Source: Babylonia areolata
Taxonomy: Eukaryota > Mollusca > Gastropoda > Neogastropoda > Buccinidae
NCBI RefSeq assembly: GCF_041734735.1
Contig: NC_134878.1
Span: 30,112,811-30,176,810, forward strand
DNA: 64,000 nt
Reading direction: 5' to 3'
Below, one piece after another: positions 53,797-64,000 of this stretch; position 1 is the stretch's first letter, and every line of letters begins with the position of its first letter. The position numbers were made by a program, and so were the translations under genes. The notes beneath the pieces are model-generated. The model had not been told where the DNA came from and searched no databases. It saw only the letters and a program-made list of their open reading frames with translations.

Positions 53797-56700
53797 CTGC
53801 CGTTCCATTCCACTCCCTCCGTTGTGTCCGTCAGTGTCGCTTTGTGTTGTACAAAGGTGTATGATGTGTATATATATATCTCTCTCTCGGTGTTGTGTCG
53901 TGTCAACCTGATTTTTTTTGTTGTTGTTGTCATTATATGGACCTGTTCTTACGACTCCTTTTTTTTTTTTTTTTTTTTTTTAATGTATTCTTATTCGGCA
54001 GTGGACATATTTCGCTGGATGTCCAAAACTGGGCTGGTTTTTTTTTGTTTTGTTTTTTATTTGGTGTGTTGAAATTCCATTGCGTGAATATGTGTGCACA
54101 AGTGCAAGTGTGTGTGCGTGCTAGTGGAAACATGTTGTGTGTTTATGCATGTATGTGTGTGTGTGTGTGTGTGTGTGAGAGTGTGCGCACTACTGGAAAC
54201 GTGTGTTTAGGTATGTTTGTGTGTGTGTGTGTGTGCAGGCGTGTGTGCGTGCGTGCGAGTTTTGCCATTGCGTATTGCATTACATTTTGACCATTGATTT
54301 TTTTTGATTTTTTTTATTGTCATCACAGGAGATTTTTGTTGTGGTGGTGCCACATCATGACAGTCACTGCACAGTCAGACAATAAATCAGTGAAAAGAGG
54401 GGGAGAGCACACAGTATTTTTTGTCACACCGTTTCTAGCAGAGCTACAGACAGTGTAACAGCGCAGCAATGTCTTAGAAAAATCATGTAATCAGAAGCGT
54501 TGGAACGTCTTGTAGTCTTGTACTGTCCAGAAGCAGACTCCGGAATGTTCTTGCACCTTGATATTTACCGTTACATCCTGGGTTGTTGTTTTTTTTAACA
54601 CTCCAAGAGTGATTTTTGTTTGTTTGTTTAAACTTTGTTTTGTGTAGGGACGATTGTCAGTGTGATTCTGTTGTATAATTTGCGTGTGTGTGTGATTATA
54701 CTGAACTGTCACTTTGTACTGTGTTGCCATGCTTTGTTTTTACTGGTCACAGCATTTTGTGTGTGTATGTGCTGCTCTGCACAGGGAGAAAGTAGGCTAT
54801 AAATAGAACACCGTCAAGGCTATAAATAGAACACCGTCTATTGTTTTGTTCTTCCTTTAATATTGCGCATCTGTATTTTGTCTTTTTTTTTGTATATATA
54901 TAATTTTTTTGTATCAGCAGAAGAACAGGCATTGTATCCAGACTGCAGTCCGGTGGAGGAAGAAAGGAAATTAATATATGATGTACAGTCGTGGTCATCC
55001 CCTCATCATTCCGATACATGTCTCCTCATCTTGTTTGAGTTACTGTGAGGTTTGAGGTTAAGAAGTAACCAGCGCAATTCAAAGGGGGCGCTGGGGCAGA
55101 ATCAGGCGTTGGACTTGTGATCCAGTGTTCACCAGTGATGAGGGTTTGAGGCCCTGTTTCAGCATGTTGATGTATCCTTCAGGAAAGGCACTTTAATCTG
55201 ATCTTCCTCACTCCACTCAGGTGTGAATGAGTACCTGGCTTTGGTCATGGAAGTTTAAAGGGTCCCGAGTTCTAGACACAGTTGTAATGGATTCACCGTC
55301 CCTTTGGCATTAACAAGTTAAAAGACCTTTCACCTTTGAACTGTGAGTGTTGATCAGTGTCTTTTGGTCACGATAATATGAGTTATGGCGTTGATGCCTT
55401 TACCTGTAGCTGTGTTATGTGACCTGTCTGTCGTCGCTGTACAAGGTTTGAATTAGTTAATCAGGTTATGTTTGTAAAAAAAAAAAAAAAAAAGTAAAAA
55501 AAACTGGTCATTCAGAAAGCATGTATATCCATTATTAGAGGGAAAAAAATTCAGTTCAACACTGGCAACTTTGACCATAAGATGGCAGGAAAAAAAAAAA
55601 GAACAGAGGCAGATTTGACCACTATTTTCATTGCAAATGGCACCAACATTCACTTCAGTTTTTGCGGTGAATCCTGCTGTTTTAGGTAAGGGGAGAAAAC
55701 AGTGAAGGAACTACTCCACGACTGGCTAAGGTGGATCAGAGGATTACTAAGTGGGCAGGCTTATAGCTTGTGCCATCAGTATTGTTTGGACTCCGTTTGG
55801 AGGCTGCCAGAAAATCGCAAAATGGTTCTGCAGTCTAAAAAACAGCAATATGTCCTCGATCAGCTGAGGATTTATTTATGAAACATTGATGTGTCTTGAC
55901 AACCATTTTTTCATGTAATTAGGTCTATACAAGGCCGAAAATGTGGTTGTTGTTTTGTTTTTTTCTGCAGCTGATATTTGTTTGTGAAAACAGCCGTGAC
56001 ACACATAAGCTGTTCTTTTCTTTTCACACTGTTTTCGTTTCTACAGTTAAAAAGAAATGTTTAATCATTACTAATAATAATGAAACTTTTTTTTCTGCTG
56101 ACATTTTGATGTAAAAATAGCCGTGACAAATAGCAGCTCTTCTTTTCTTTTCACACTGATTTCGTTTCTGCCTGCTTTGTAGTATAGTCAGGTACTAGGT
56201 GTTGTCAAAGAAAGAAAGAAAGAAGAACTCTAATCTGGAGATGGTTATTTCTTCATTGTTGTTTGGACAATGCAAGTTGATAATATGTGTAGGCTCATTT
56301 GTGTGTCTTTAACGTACAAGTCTTTCAGGCTGTGGTTCATAAGCAATGGGTAAAAAGACAGAATGAGATTTTTTTTCCCATCACAAGTATCTCATAAGTT
56401 TCCTTCATCACAAAGTATTATACACAGTTTTTTTAAATGCAGGGAGGAAGAATATTGTAATTCATACATTCGCATACAAACAGCCTGGAAATTCCCGTTA
56501 TAGCCCTGTCAGTGTTCTCAAGGAACCTTGCCCCAGTGTCAGTCTGCATCAGTTTCCTTTCTTGGCATTGGTGTGTGTGTGCATGCACATGTGTGGGTGT
56601 GTGTGGCTGTTGATGTGTGTGTGTGTGTGTGTGTGTGTGAAGTGTCATGTCTGGTGATAAGAGAACTACAGCAAAATGTAAAATTAATTACTGATTCATC

Positions 56701-57682
56701 TTCAGGTGCAATGTTTAGGAAACGTGTAGAGCAAATCCCCCCTGTTGCATTATTACTGTTTCTAACCACCCCCCTCCTCCCTTGCCCCCTCCCCCATCAC
56801 CACACTCTCAGTCAATGATGAAAGGTTTTAGACTTTGTCCATGTAGCATCACATCTGTGCATAACTATTATGAACATAAATGTCTTTGATTTGTTACTTT
56901 TGCATGTAGTAACTATAGACTGTCTCAATGTGGTTAACTAGTTGGCTGCTGTAGCATGTTAATCAGTGCCCACATTATATATATATATATATATTATATG
57001 AGTTGGGCATAAGTTGATCATTCACCAAAACTATAATAGGTGAGTCTTTGACAGAACTTACGCAGTCATTTCAAAAACACAGGATGTCTTGGAACTAGCT
57101 ACAAAAGTACAAGTGTCTGTAGTTTGCTTAGAACTATCTACATGTAGATAGAACCATCTACATTTGCCTGTAATCTGCATGTACAATCTGTGCTACCCCT
57201 GTGACAGTTTGAAGGTATTCCTGTACAGAAGACTACTGTTGATAATGAATGTTGTGTTGATGTTGTGTCGTCTACTGGATCTCTGTCACAGTGTCATGCA
57301 CAGTGATACTGGCACTGGGCAGTGAAGAACAGCATTTGTCTTCACTTTTTTTTCATAACTGTGCCGGGCCCATATAGACGCATTGTGTACAGTGCTGTGC
57401 ATACTGCTTGTTCTGACCGTGTGTGCAGAATGTCGTTGTTTTTGTTTCGTTCTTGGCTGTTGTTTTTTTTGTTTTGTTTGGAGGTGGTTGTTTGTTTGTT
57501 TTTATAGAAATTTGTTATATAATTCCATTCGAATAGTTTGCAGTTGTTTTTTCACCTCATGAGTTTAGTATTTGAACTGTGATGACTGCAGGAGAAGAGC
57601 TGTGGCATTCACACACAGTCTGTATCCCTGAGGTTTCACGTGTGCAAGAAGTATTATTGTTATTGTAATTTATTTATTTCCA

Positions 57683-57724
<42 letters not shown>

Positions 57725-60700
57725 AAATCAACCCAACATTAAAGAAACGAAATACCATTTTCAGTGCTGCTCAGCCCAAACACATCAGCCATATCTAACA
57801 CCTGAGCACAAAAACTAGCACTGCATCACATCACGTAGGGTTGGGTGGAGGGGGGTTAGTTTTTATCACGAACATTTTCCCTTTTCCTGTGCACCGTTGC
57901 CTGTCCTTATACCTACTAAACTTTTTTTTCACTTTTTGCATTTTTCAATAGAAACACAACATTTAATTATAAAAATGAAATACAAAGAAAGAAAAAAGGA
58001 GAGCTGTTCTTTTTGGATTGGGTTTCTTTTATGTTACATGTACATTAATAATACTTGTGGACTTACTTGAATGGACTTACTTGAATGAATGTGTTCATGT
58101 TATTATTTTTTTCTTTTTTGTTCCATTGATGTGAAAACCATGATATGTAAGTCTGAATGGTGAAGGCAAACTGGCAGAGCAAAGGATTCAAATGGTGTCT
58201 AAAAGCATTCTGATGGCTTTTTACTATGTTTTCTTCTTCTTCATCATTTCCTTCTTCATCTTTTCCTTCTTCTTCATCTTGCTGTTCTCTACTTGTGGTG
58301 TTTGTCATGTTTTTGTGCTGCCAGTCACACAGTACCCACACAGATACTGTTCTGTTTCTTTCACTTATATTCTGTTAATTTCTTAAGCAGAGGTTTGACC
58401 ATTATATGAGGAAGCTGTATATCAATGAAAGAATCTGGGAGAGGTATTACTGATGTGAATGGGCTGCCCAGACTGCCTTGTGGCAGGAGGACAGTGACAA
58501 AATTATAAAAGAAGGGTTTTATCCTCACAGGGTCAGTTCTGGAACTACATAGGCACAAAGACAGATCACTTTTTTTTTTACGCTGACATAATTCCTACAT
58601 TGTTGCCTAGTCATTACAGTCTGCATCTCACACACTCGTTGTCTGATGAATGTGATCAACTTCAGCATTCAGTTAACAGCCACACTGTGGTGTTAGCAGT
58701 CAGAGTTGCATTTTGAATAGAATAGAGTAGAACATGTTTTTAATTACCAAGTGAATTGGGGGTCACATGGCAAAGACTGAAACTTTAACACACAGTTTCA
58801 GGCTTTACCATGTGACCCCCATTCACCTTTTTTTTTTCTTTTCTTTTTTTTTTTTTAATGTGTGTGCTTGTGCAATCATCACACAAACAGCAGCCAGTGG
58901 ATTTTGAGGATAGCGAGTTACAGGCGCCATGCGTTGTTTGTGATGTGGAAGGCTTGACGGCTTGTTTGGAGGAGTGCCTTCTGTATGTATGTGTGTTTGT
59001 GTTTCCCAAACTCGACATTGAGAGGCAAGTTTCAGCCAGCACTTGACTGTACAGGTTTTGCTCCTCAGTGGGTTTGTTTTGGTTCTGCAAGTTGTTCACG
59101 CAGCCGGGCTTTGTGTTCACCTTTTTGTGTTGGACGTCCATTTCTGTCTGCCTTGTCGTGGTGAGAGCATGCTGCGTCCATGGAATTGCTAGGTCAGGCA
59201 ATGGTCTGCTTCAGTGTTCTGTCATTGTTCGTACATGTTCATATCAAGTTTGGAATGAAAACATTGCTGCTTAGCTATACTTAGCTATACTGCAGTCTTC
59301 TTCTAATTCTCCCTAAACTCCATGTTTTTTTTTTTTTTTTTGTTTTTTTAAACATGTTTGACTTTGTAGTATAGTGATGCAGTAAGAGAGAAAAATATTT
59401 CTTCTCCCCCCCCGCCCCCCCCCCCCCTCCAAAAAAAAAAAAAAAAAAAAAAGCTACTGAGAACATTCGACACATGCACACATACACAGCTGTGCACTCT
59501 GCATACCTGTGTACAGGTAATTACTGAATACATTTGGAGAGCTTTTGTTTCTGCAGCTAGTTTGAAGAGGACCCTGATTTTATGGGAGGATGTTTAGAAG
59601 AAGAAAAAGCCACTTTGACATTAATTTCTTTTTTCGGAGTACAGGTTGTTAACATAAAAGATAATAATAAAAAAAATCTCAAATGAAACTGTGCAATTAA
59701 ATTTATCGTACATATAAATCTTGTGGCATAGCGTGGCATGTTCTGTCTTATGAAGCTGCCCCCTTCCTCATTCTTGTATTCAGCTGGTCACCATCTTGAT
59801 TCACCGACTCTGTTGTGCTTCCATAGCTGTGTGGTTCAGCTGCTTTGTTTCGTGTTCAGTTGATAAAGACATCTGGCTTCTCAGCTGCATGTGTAGGAAT
59901 GTCAGGGGGGAAGGAATGAAGACAAGATACAAAAGACCAACACCAGACGTGTACCAAAATGTTAATATTCAATGTTAATATTCAGTAACACATTGCAAAT
60001 GACTTGCAGATTTCAGTATTATCAGCCATTACCAACAATCTGAGTCACACGCATATACACACTTGTCCTGACAACTGGGATTGCGCAAATTGTGGAATAA
60101 GACCCAAAAAGTTAACGTTAGCATTTCGTAGAGAAGATAAGGTAGACACTTGCAGGTGATCAAAGGATAATTTGTTCCACGAGACCTGGCCTATGGTAAC
60201 TGCCTGTGGTGTCCTCCATGCAGCAATCCTCAATCATAAATGCCTGTCACGAGCCACAGTTCCCATGTGAATGAACTGTCTTCAGTATACGACAGGAGTA
60301 TTATACTTGCCCATGCCAGAAGCTGTCACTGTCATAACTGACAAATTGTTACTCTTCTTGTTTTGGGAAGGGATTGTAAGTCTTTTATTTATTTTTTTTA
60401 ACTGATGTAAATAACCAAACATATTTGCACTGTGATATGAACTGTCTAAAATCATGTAATATTTAAAGACATTAGAGGAGAGAGAAAAAGAAGAAAATTG
60501 ATGAGTTTGAACAAAAGATCATTTTTCTAATTTTCGGGAAAGATTGAGGGGGGGATAATTATGATGTGCAATTGACCATGAATTCAGAAACACAGCATGA
60601 TTTCTGATGATTCATTTGACACATTTTAAAAGCCAATACTGCATTTACATAAGAGATTATTTCTTGCAGGATGATGTAAAAAAAAAAAAAAAAAAAGTTA

Positions 60701-61803
60701 CCGATTTGTGGTGAGAAGAGACGAAAGAGATTAGTTATTTTGTTGTGTGTGTTTTTGTTATTTTGTTGTTGTTGTGTTGCTGTTTTTCGTATCGCATCGA
60801 GATATAAAGTATCATGTGTGAAAATAATGAGCGAAGACACATTTTATTAATCATTACACACACAAACATAGACCAGGCCAAACATACATTTCTTCATACT
60901 TTTTGTACTTTGTACCATACTGCTGCCTTTTTCTACTGATTCAGTCAGTCCCTTCTAGAGTCAAGTGTGTGTGTGCGCGCGCGTGTGCATGAAGAGGTTG
61001 CTGGTCAGAATTTGAGCCTTACCTCAAAAGACTAATTCATGATCATTCATCATGGTAGACATAGGATATCAAATCACATAAAATCAAAACCATCTGAGCT
61101 CTGCCGTTTGTTATTTTGGTAATGCTGGCATATCTTTGAATCCATTTCTTTTTCTTTTATCCAAATCAGTACATGTTTCCAGTCATGAAAAAAAAAAAAA
61201 AAATTTCATAAAGTGCAACACAGCAGTTACAATCCCCAAATCATTGAAAATTTATTGTCTGAAAGGACTTGTTTTTTCTCCCTTAATTCTGTAGAGTGAT
61301 TAGTCAGTGGCACAGTAAGAACTGTTAACCAAATTCCCCCAGGTCTGGCGGTTGTGTGTCAAAGCCAAGGCTCGGACATGCTGTTGTATCATGTGTAAAT
61401 GCAATTACATGTATTCTGCAATCATTCCATCATCTGGAAAAAAACAACACATAATTACCACTCTGCTATACTGTTGTATCATGTGTGAATGCAGTTACAC
61501 ACATTTTCTAATCATTTCATCCCCAAGAAGGGAAACGTTTCTGCTCTGCTATACTGTGGAATCATGTGTAAATTAGGTGTTATTTTGGTTGAATCCTGGT
61601 TGATGAGGGATGCAAACAGACAAGAATCAGACATGAATGAGTTGTGTTCAGGAATACTTGTGTTTGGAGATCTGTTTGGATGATGAAGTCATTTATGTTT
61701 GAAGTTTATGATTTGTCAATGTGTTTTTTTTTCCTGTGAGTGTGTACTTTGTTTATGATGTTTTTTTCCAAGTCCTTGCCACAGCAATTTTGCTTGAAAT
61801 AAA
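53797..61803 (+). other. Putative long 3' UTR / repeat-poor downstream region
   Basis: After the last stop there is no recognisable exon for 8 kb. The region holds AT-rich, mostly single-copy sequence, short GT, CT/CA and homopolymer runs and one family E SINE-like insertion. Possible poly(A) signals aataaa occur at 54381-54386 and 61798-61803. Introns of the gene carry an interspersed element about every 1-2 kb, so the depletion here suggests transcribed, constrained sequence. This is an inference; no transcript evidence is available. Confidence 0.4.
55088..55340 (+). mobile_element. Family E tRNA-like SINE
   Basis: Head ggcgctggggcagaatcagg, then gttggacttgtgatccagtg and gggtttgaggccctg as box-B-like, then cactccactcaggtgtgaat. 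The only interspersed element I see between 53800 and 61800. Confidence 0.7.
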
Positions 61804-61968
61804 GCAAGTTTCATTTTTGCTGACAAATGCACAGAATCTTTCAAGAGTGAGAGAGCGAGAGACACAAGGACACAAAGAGAGTGTGTAGAGTAGCTGAGTC
61901 AGGGGACTGTGAAGCACACACAAGGAACCGTTCAACCTGCTGTATGTGTGTGTGTGTATGTATGTATG

Positions 61969-62003
<35 letters not shown>

Positions 62004-62107
62004 TTCCTGTTGAACTGACAAGTCTTCTCGCAAAGATGATCAGGAATACGACTGGTCACAATGCTTCCATACTGTGAACAGCTAAACATCTCTCCATTTA
62101 TCAGTCA

Positions 62108-62670
62108 GCAAGAAAATCATGGTGCACTCTGCCGAAGCAGTATCAGTGTCAAGGAAGCATCAAGCCATGTGGACTGATCCATATGCACTACACCAAATCT
62201 GCAATCAAAACCATTTTTCAAATCATTTACACCCTACTGAAGCAAAGATGCATTCGCTGGCTTGGACACGTCATGCGTATGGATGACGGTCAAAACCCCA
62301 AGAAGCTCCTGTACAGACAGCTGGCTCAGGGAAAACACCCCACAGGCAGACATCAACTACGCTACAAAGATGCCTGCTAAAGAGACCTGAAGACCCCAGA
62401 CACATGGAAAGCTGTAGCCTCTGAACAATCATTCCAGAGGCAGGTAGTGCAGAAAGGCCTCTGCAAGTTGAAAGAGACACTTGCCTGTCAGTCAGTGGCG
62501 AAACAGCAAAGGAAGGAAGGCCCAAAGTCTGACACACAGACCAGCATCAGTCTCCATCTGCGCAAAGTGCAAGACAGACTGCTATCCTCCAACAGGCCTG
62601 TCAAGCCACACCTGATGCTGTGCCAGGCATATCACCCAGAGCACACAATTCCAGTCTCCCAAGACTGACT
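62108..62670 (+). mobile_element. Non-LTR retrotransposon (LINE) C-terminal fragment
   Basis: Translation contains RCIRWLGHVMRMDDGQNPKK, LLYRQLAQGKHPTGRHQLRY, then KDAC, a stop, and RDLKTPDTWKAVASEQ. This is the typical C-terminal region of LINE polyproteins (GHV.RMDD..PK; GK...GR..LR.KD). A family C tail-like piece lies at 62140-62195. Dead, 5'-truncated. Confidence 0.88.
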
Positions 62671-63215
62671 GATGCCTACTTCTCTAAGGATAAAAAAGGA
62701 ACACATGCCTATGCAATGACCTACGCTAAGCCCAACACACTGGTCAAGGCCATGTGTATGACCAAAGGTATGAATAAAACATTCCCTTAGAATGAAGAAA
62801 AAAACCACCAAAATAATGAAATAAACAGATAAGTAAACAACATCTAACAACAAATGAAAGACACATAGAATACAAATAATAAATATAATAAGAACAAAAA
62901 TGATCCAAAGCAGGGAAGCCATCCAATCAAACCATCAGTGAAATGCAAAACAGTCACAAACACACCTTTCATTTAAAACTTTACTCGGCTTGATCACAGA
63001 ATGATCCACCTAATACATGCCGATAAAAAAAAAAGTCTTTTAAACGCACAACAAACAACTTCTTCCCAAGCATGCTGCCATGAGGATTCCATGCTCAAAA
63101 TACACAGTTTCTCTCAGCTTTCTCACTGACAAAACCACAAATCAACGGCTGAATATCAAACAAAGGATCGCACAACATACCATGAACAGACCAAACAGCG
63201 GTCAGATTCTGGGGA

Positions 63216-63334
63216 CTATTTTGCGGTCTTTGCTTCTTCATCCAAGGTGGGCGGGTGTTCAAGGACGTTGTCAATCAACCCAAACTCTTTGGCTTCCTTC
63301 GGGGACATGAAGCGATCCCTCTCCATAGAACTCT
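63216..63334 (-). CDS. CLPP: Mitochondrial ATP-dependent Clp protease proteolytic subunit, last coding exon
   Basis: On the minus strand, acceptor gtgtgcag is followed by 38 complete codons and a TAG stop. The peptide starts (E)[18 protein letters not shown] and continues [10 protein letters not shown], then a short EEAKTAK tail. The human CLPP C-terminal region reads ESAMERDRYMSPMEAQEFG...VLVHPP, so the match is clear. This segment includes the handle-domain region near the C-terminus; the catalytic Ser-His-Asp exons would lie to the right, outside the window. The animal tail after HPP is shorter than in mammals. The gene runs toward the receptor gene (convergent). A SINE family C tail abuts the acceptor on the intron side. 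A processed copy cannot be ruled out, but the exon edge with AG and the immediate intronic SINEs favour a real gene. Confidence 0.85.
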
Positions 63335-63340
63335 CTGCAC

Positions 63341-63402
63341 ACAATCAGTTTCAGTTTCAGGAAGCTGTCAAAGCATGCCGACTGACCCATATACACTACA
63401 CT
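63341..63402 (-). mobile_element. SINE family C tail fragment
   Basis: cagtttcagtttcaggaagc and gacccatatacactacact match the reversed C tail. On the minus strand it sits immediately upstream of the CLPP acceptor. Confidence 0.8.
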
Positions 63403-63767
63403 TCTTCTTCTTCTCCTTCTTACGTTCGTGGGCTGCAACTCCCACGTTCACTCGTATGCACACGAGTGGGCTTTTACGTGTATGACCGTTTTTACCCCGC
63501 CATGTAGGCAGCCATACTCCGCTTTCTGGGGTGTGCATGCTGGGTATGTTCTTGTTTCCATAACCCACCGGACGCTGACATGGATTACAGGATCTTTAAC
63601 GTGCGTATTTGATCTTCTGCTTGCATATACACACAAAGGGGGTTCAGGCACTAGCAGGTCTGCACATATGTTGACCTGGGAGATCGGAAAAATCTCCACC
63701 CTTTACCCAGCCCGGGACCCTCAGATTGACAGTCCAACGCTTTAACCACTCGGCTATTGCGCCCGTC
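63403..63767 (-). mobile_element. SINE family A, near full length
   Basis: (TTC)n, then acgttcgtgggctgcaactc, through the body, with a small deletion before cccgggaccctcagattgac, to ggctattgcgcccgtc. Target duplication acactacact at 63393-63402 and 63768-63777. Confidence 0.94.
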
Positions 63768-63777
63768 ACACTACACT

Positions 63778-64000
63778 AAAAGGAGGAGTTTGTATTATAT
63801 GTGAACCTGACAAGATGGCGTCGAGAGCCTTGGCCAAAGGAATGATTCAGCATTTGTAGCTTTTAGAGGCATCTGATTGGCTAAGAGTGGGCCGGGCAAG
63901 ACGGGTCGTCTTTTCACTGTTAGCCACGTGAAATGTGGCCAAGCAGAGCAAACCGATAGGCCTAGTTTGCATCAGTTTGACATGGTTCAGTATATGACAC
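63778..64000. other. Unassigned right end
   Basis: Unique-looking sequence, perhaps an intron of CLPP. It contains gacaagatggcgtcgagagc, which gives only a 14-codon frame. I see nothing else supportable. Confidence 0.5.

Noticed and set aside
63800-63870. Short start in gacaagatggcgtcgagagc as a 5' exon or YY1-type promoter
   Set aside because: The frame is only 14 codons and there is no supporting donor or context.
1-64000. CRISPR arrays or bacterial operon features
   Set aside because: The spaced repeats are eukaryotic minisatellites without unique spacers, and the genes are spliced animal genes.

Overview
The window is animal genomic DNA, most likely from a lophotrochozoan and probably a marine gastropod. 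It has GT-AG introns, very dense tRNA-derived SINEs, TTAA-flanked MITEs and long GT/AC and ATT/ATC microsatellites. The species call is inference from gene type and repeat style only.

Almost the whole window (570-53796, + strand) is one gene. It encodes a CASPR / neurexin-IV / axotactin-type adhesion receptor, and its 5' exons lie upstream of the window. I assembled 27 exons by hand. Every junction has an AG acceptor and a GT donor, and all codon phases agree: exons 1-26 sum to 4236 nt, or 1412 codons. The visible order is LamG - EGF - fibrinogen-like - LamG - EGF - LamG - EGF - LamG - Thr/Pro stalk - one transmembrane helix - a long cytoplasmic tail. A vertebrate CASPR has one LamG-EGF unit fewer and a much shorter tail, so the axotactin / NLR-1 branch fits better. 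About 8 kb after the stop codon (53797 to about 61800) is nearly free of interspersed repeats and may be a very long 3' UTR.

At the right end, 63216-63334 on the minus strand is the last coding exon of mitochondrial CLPP, convergent with the receptor gene. The interval between the two genes holds a LINE fragment and SINEs.

The introns carry at least three tRNA-headed SINE families (called A, B and C here) that share and swap modules, two minor SINE-like families (D, E), two LINE fragments, piggyBac-like and pogo-like non-autonomous DNA transposons, nested TTAA MITEs and many tandem arrays.

The most unusual structure is that at about eleven exons of this one gene, a splice-site-containing exon edge has been duplicated, often tandemly, inside the neighbouring intron. 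The repeated units carry copies of real donors, acceptors or whole short cassettes, so the gene is full of decoy splice sites derived from its own exons. Several introns also have a SINE or transposon ending within about 80 bp of the acceptor, and several acceptors have (TG)n instead of a polypyrimidine tract. No viral or LTR element, CRISPR array or convincing functional tRNA gene was seen.
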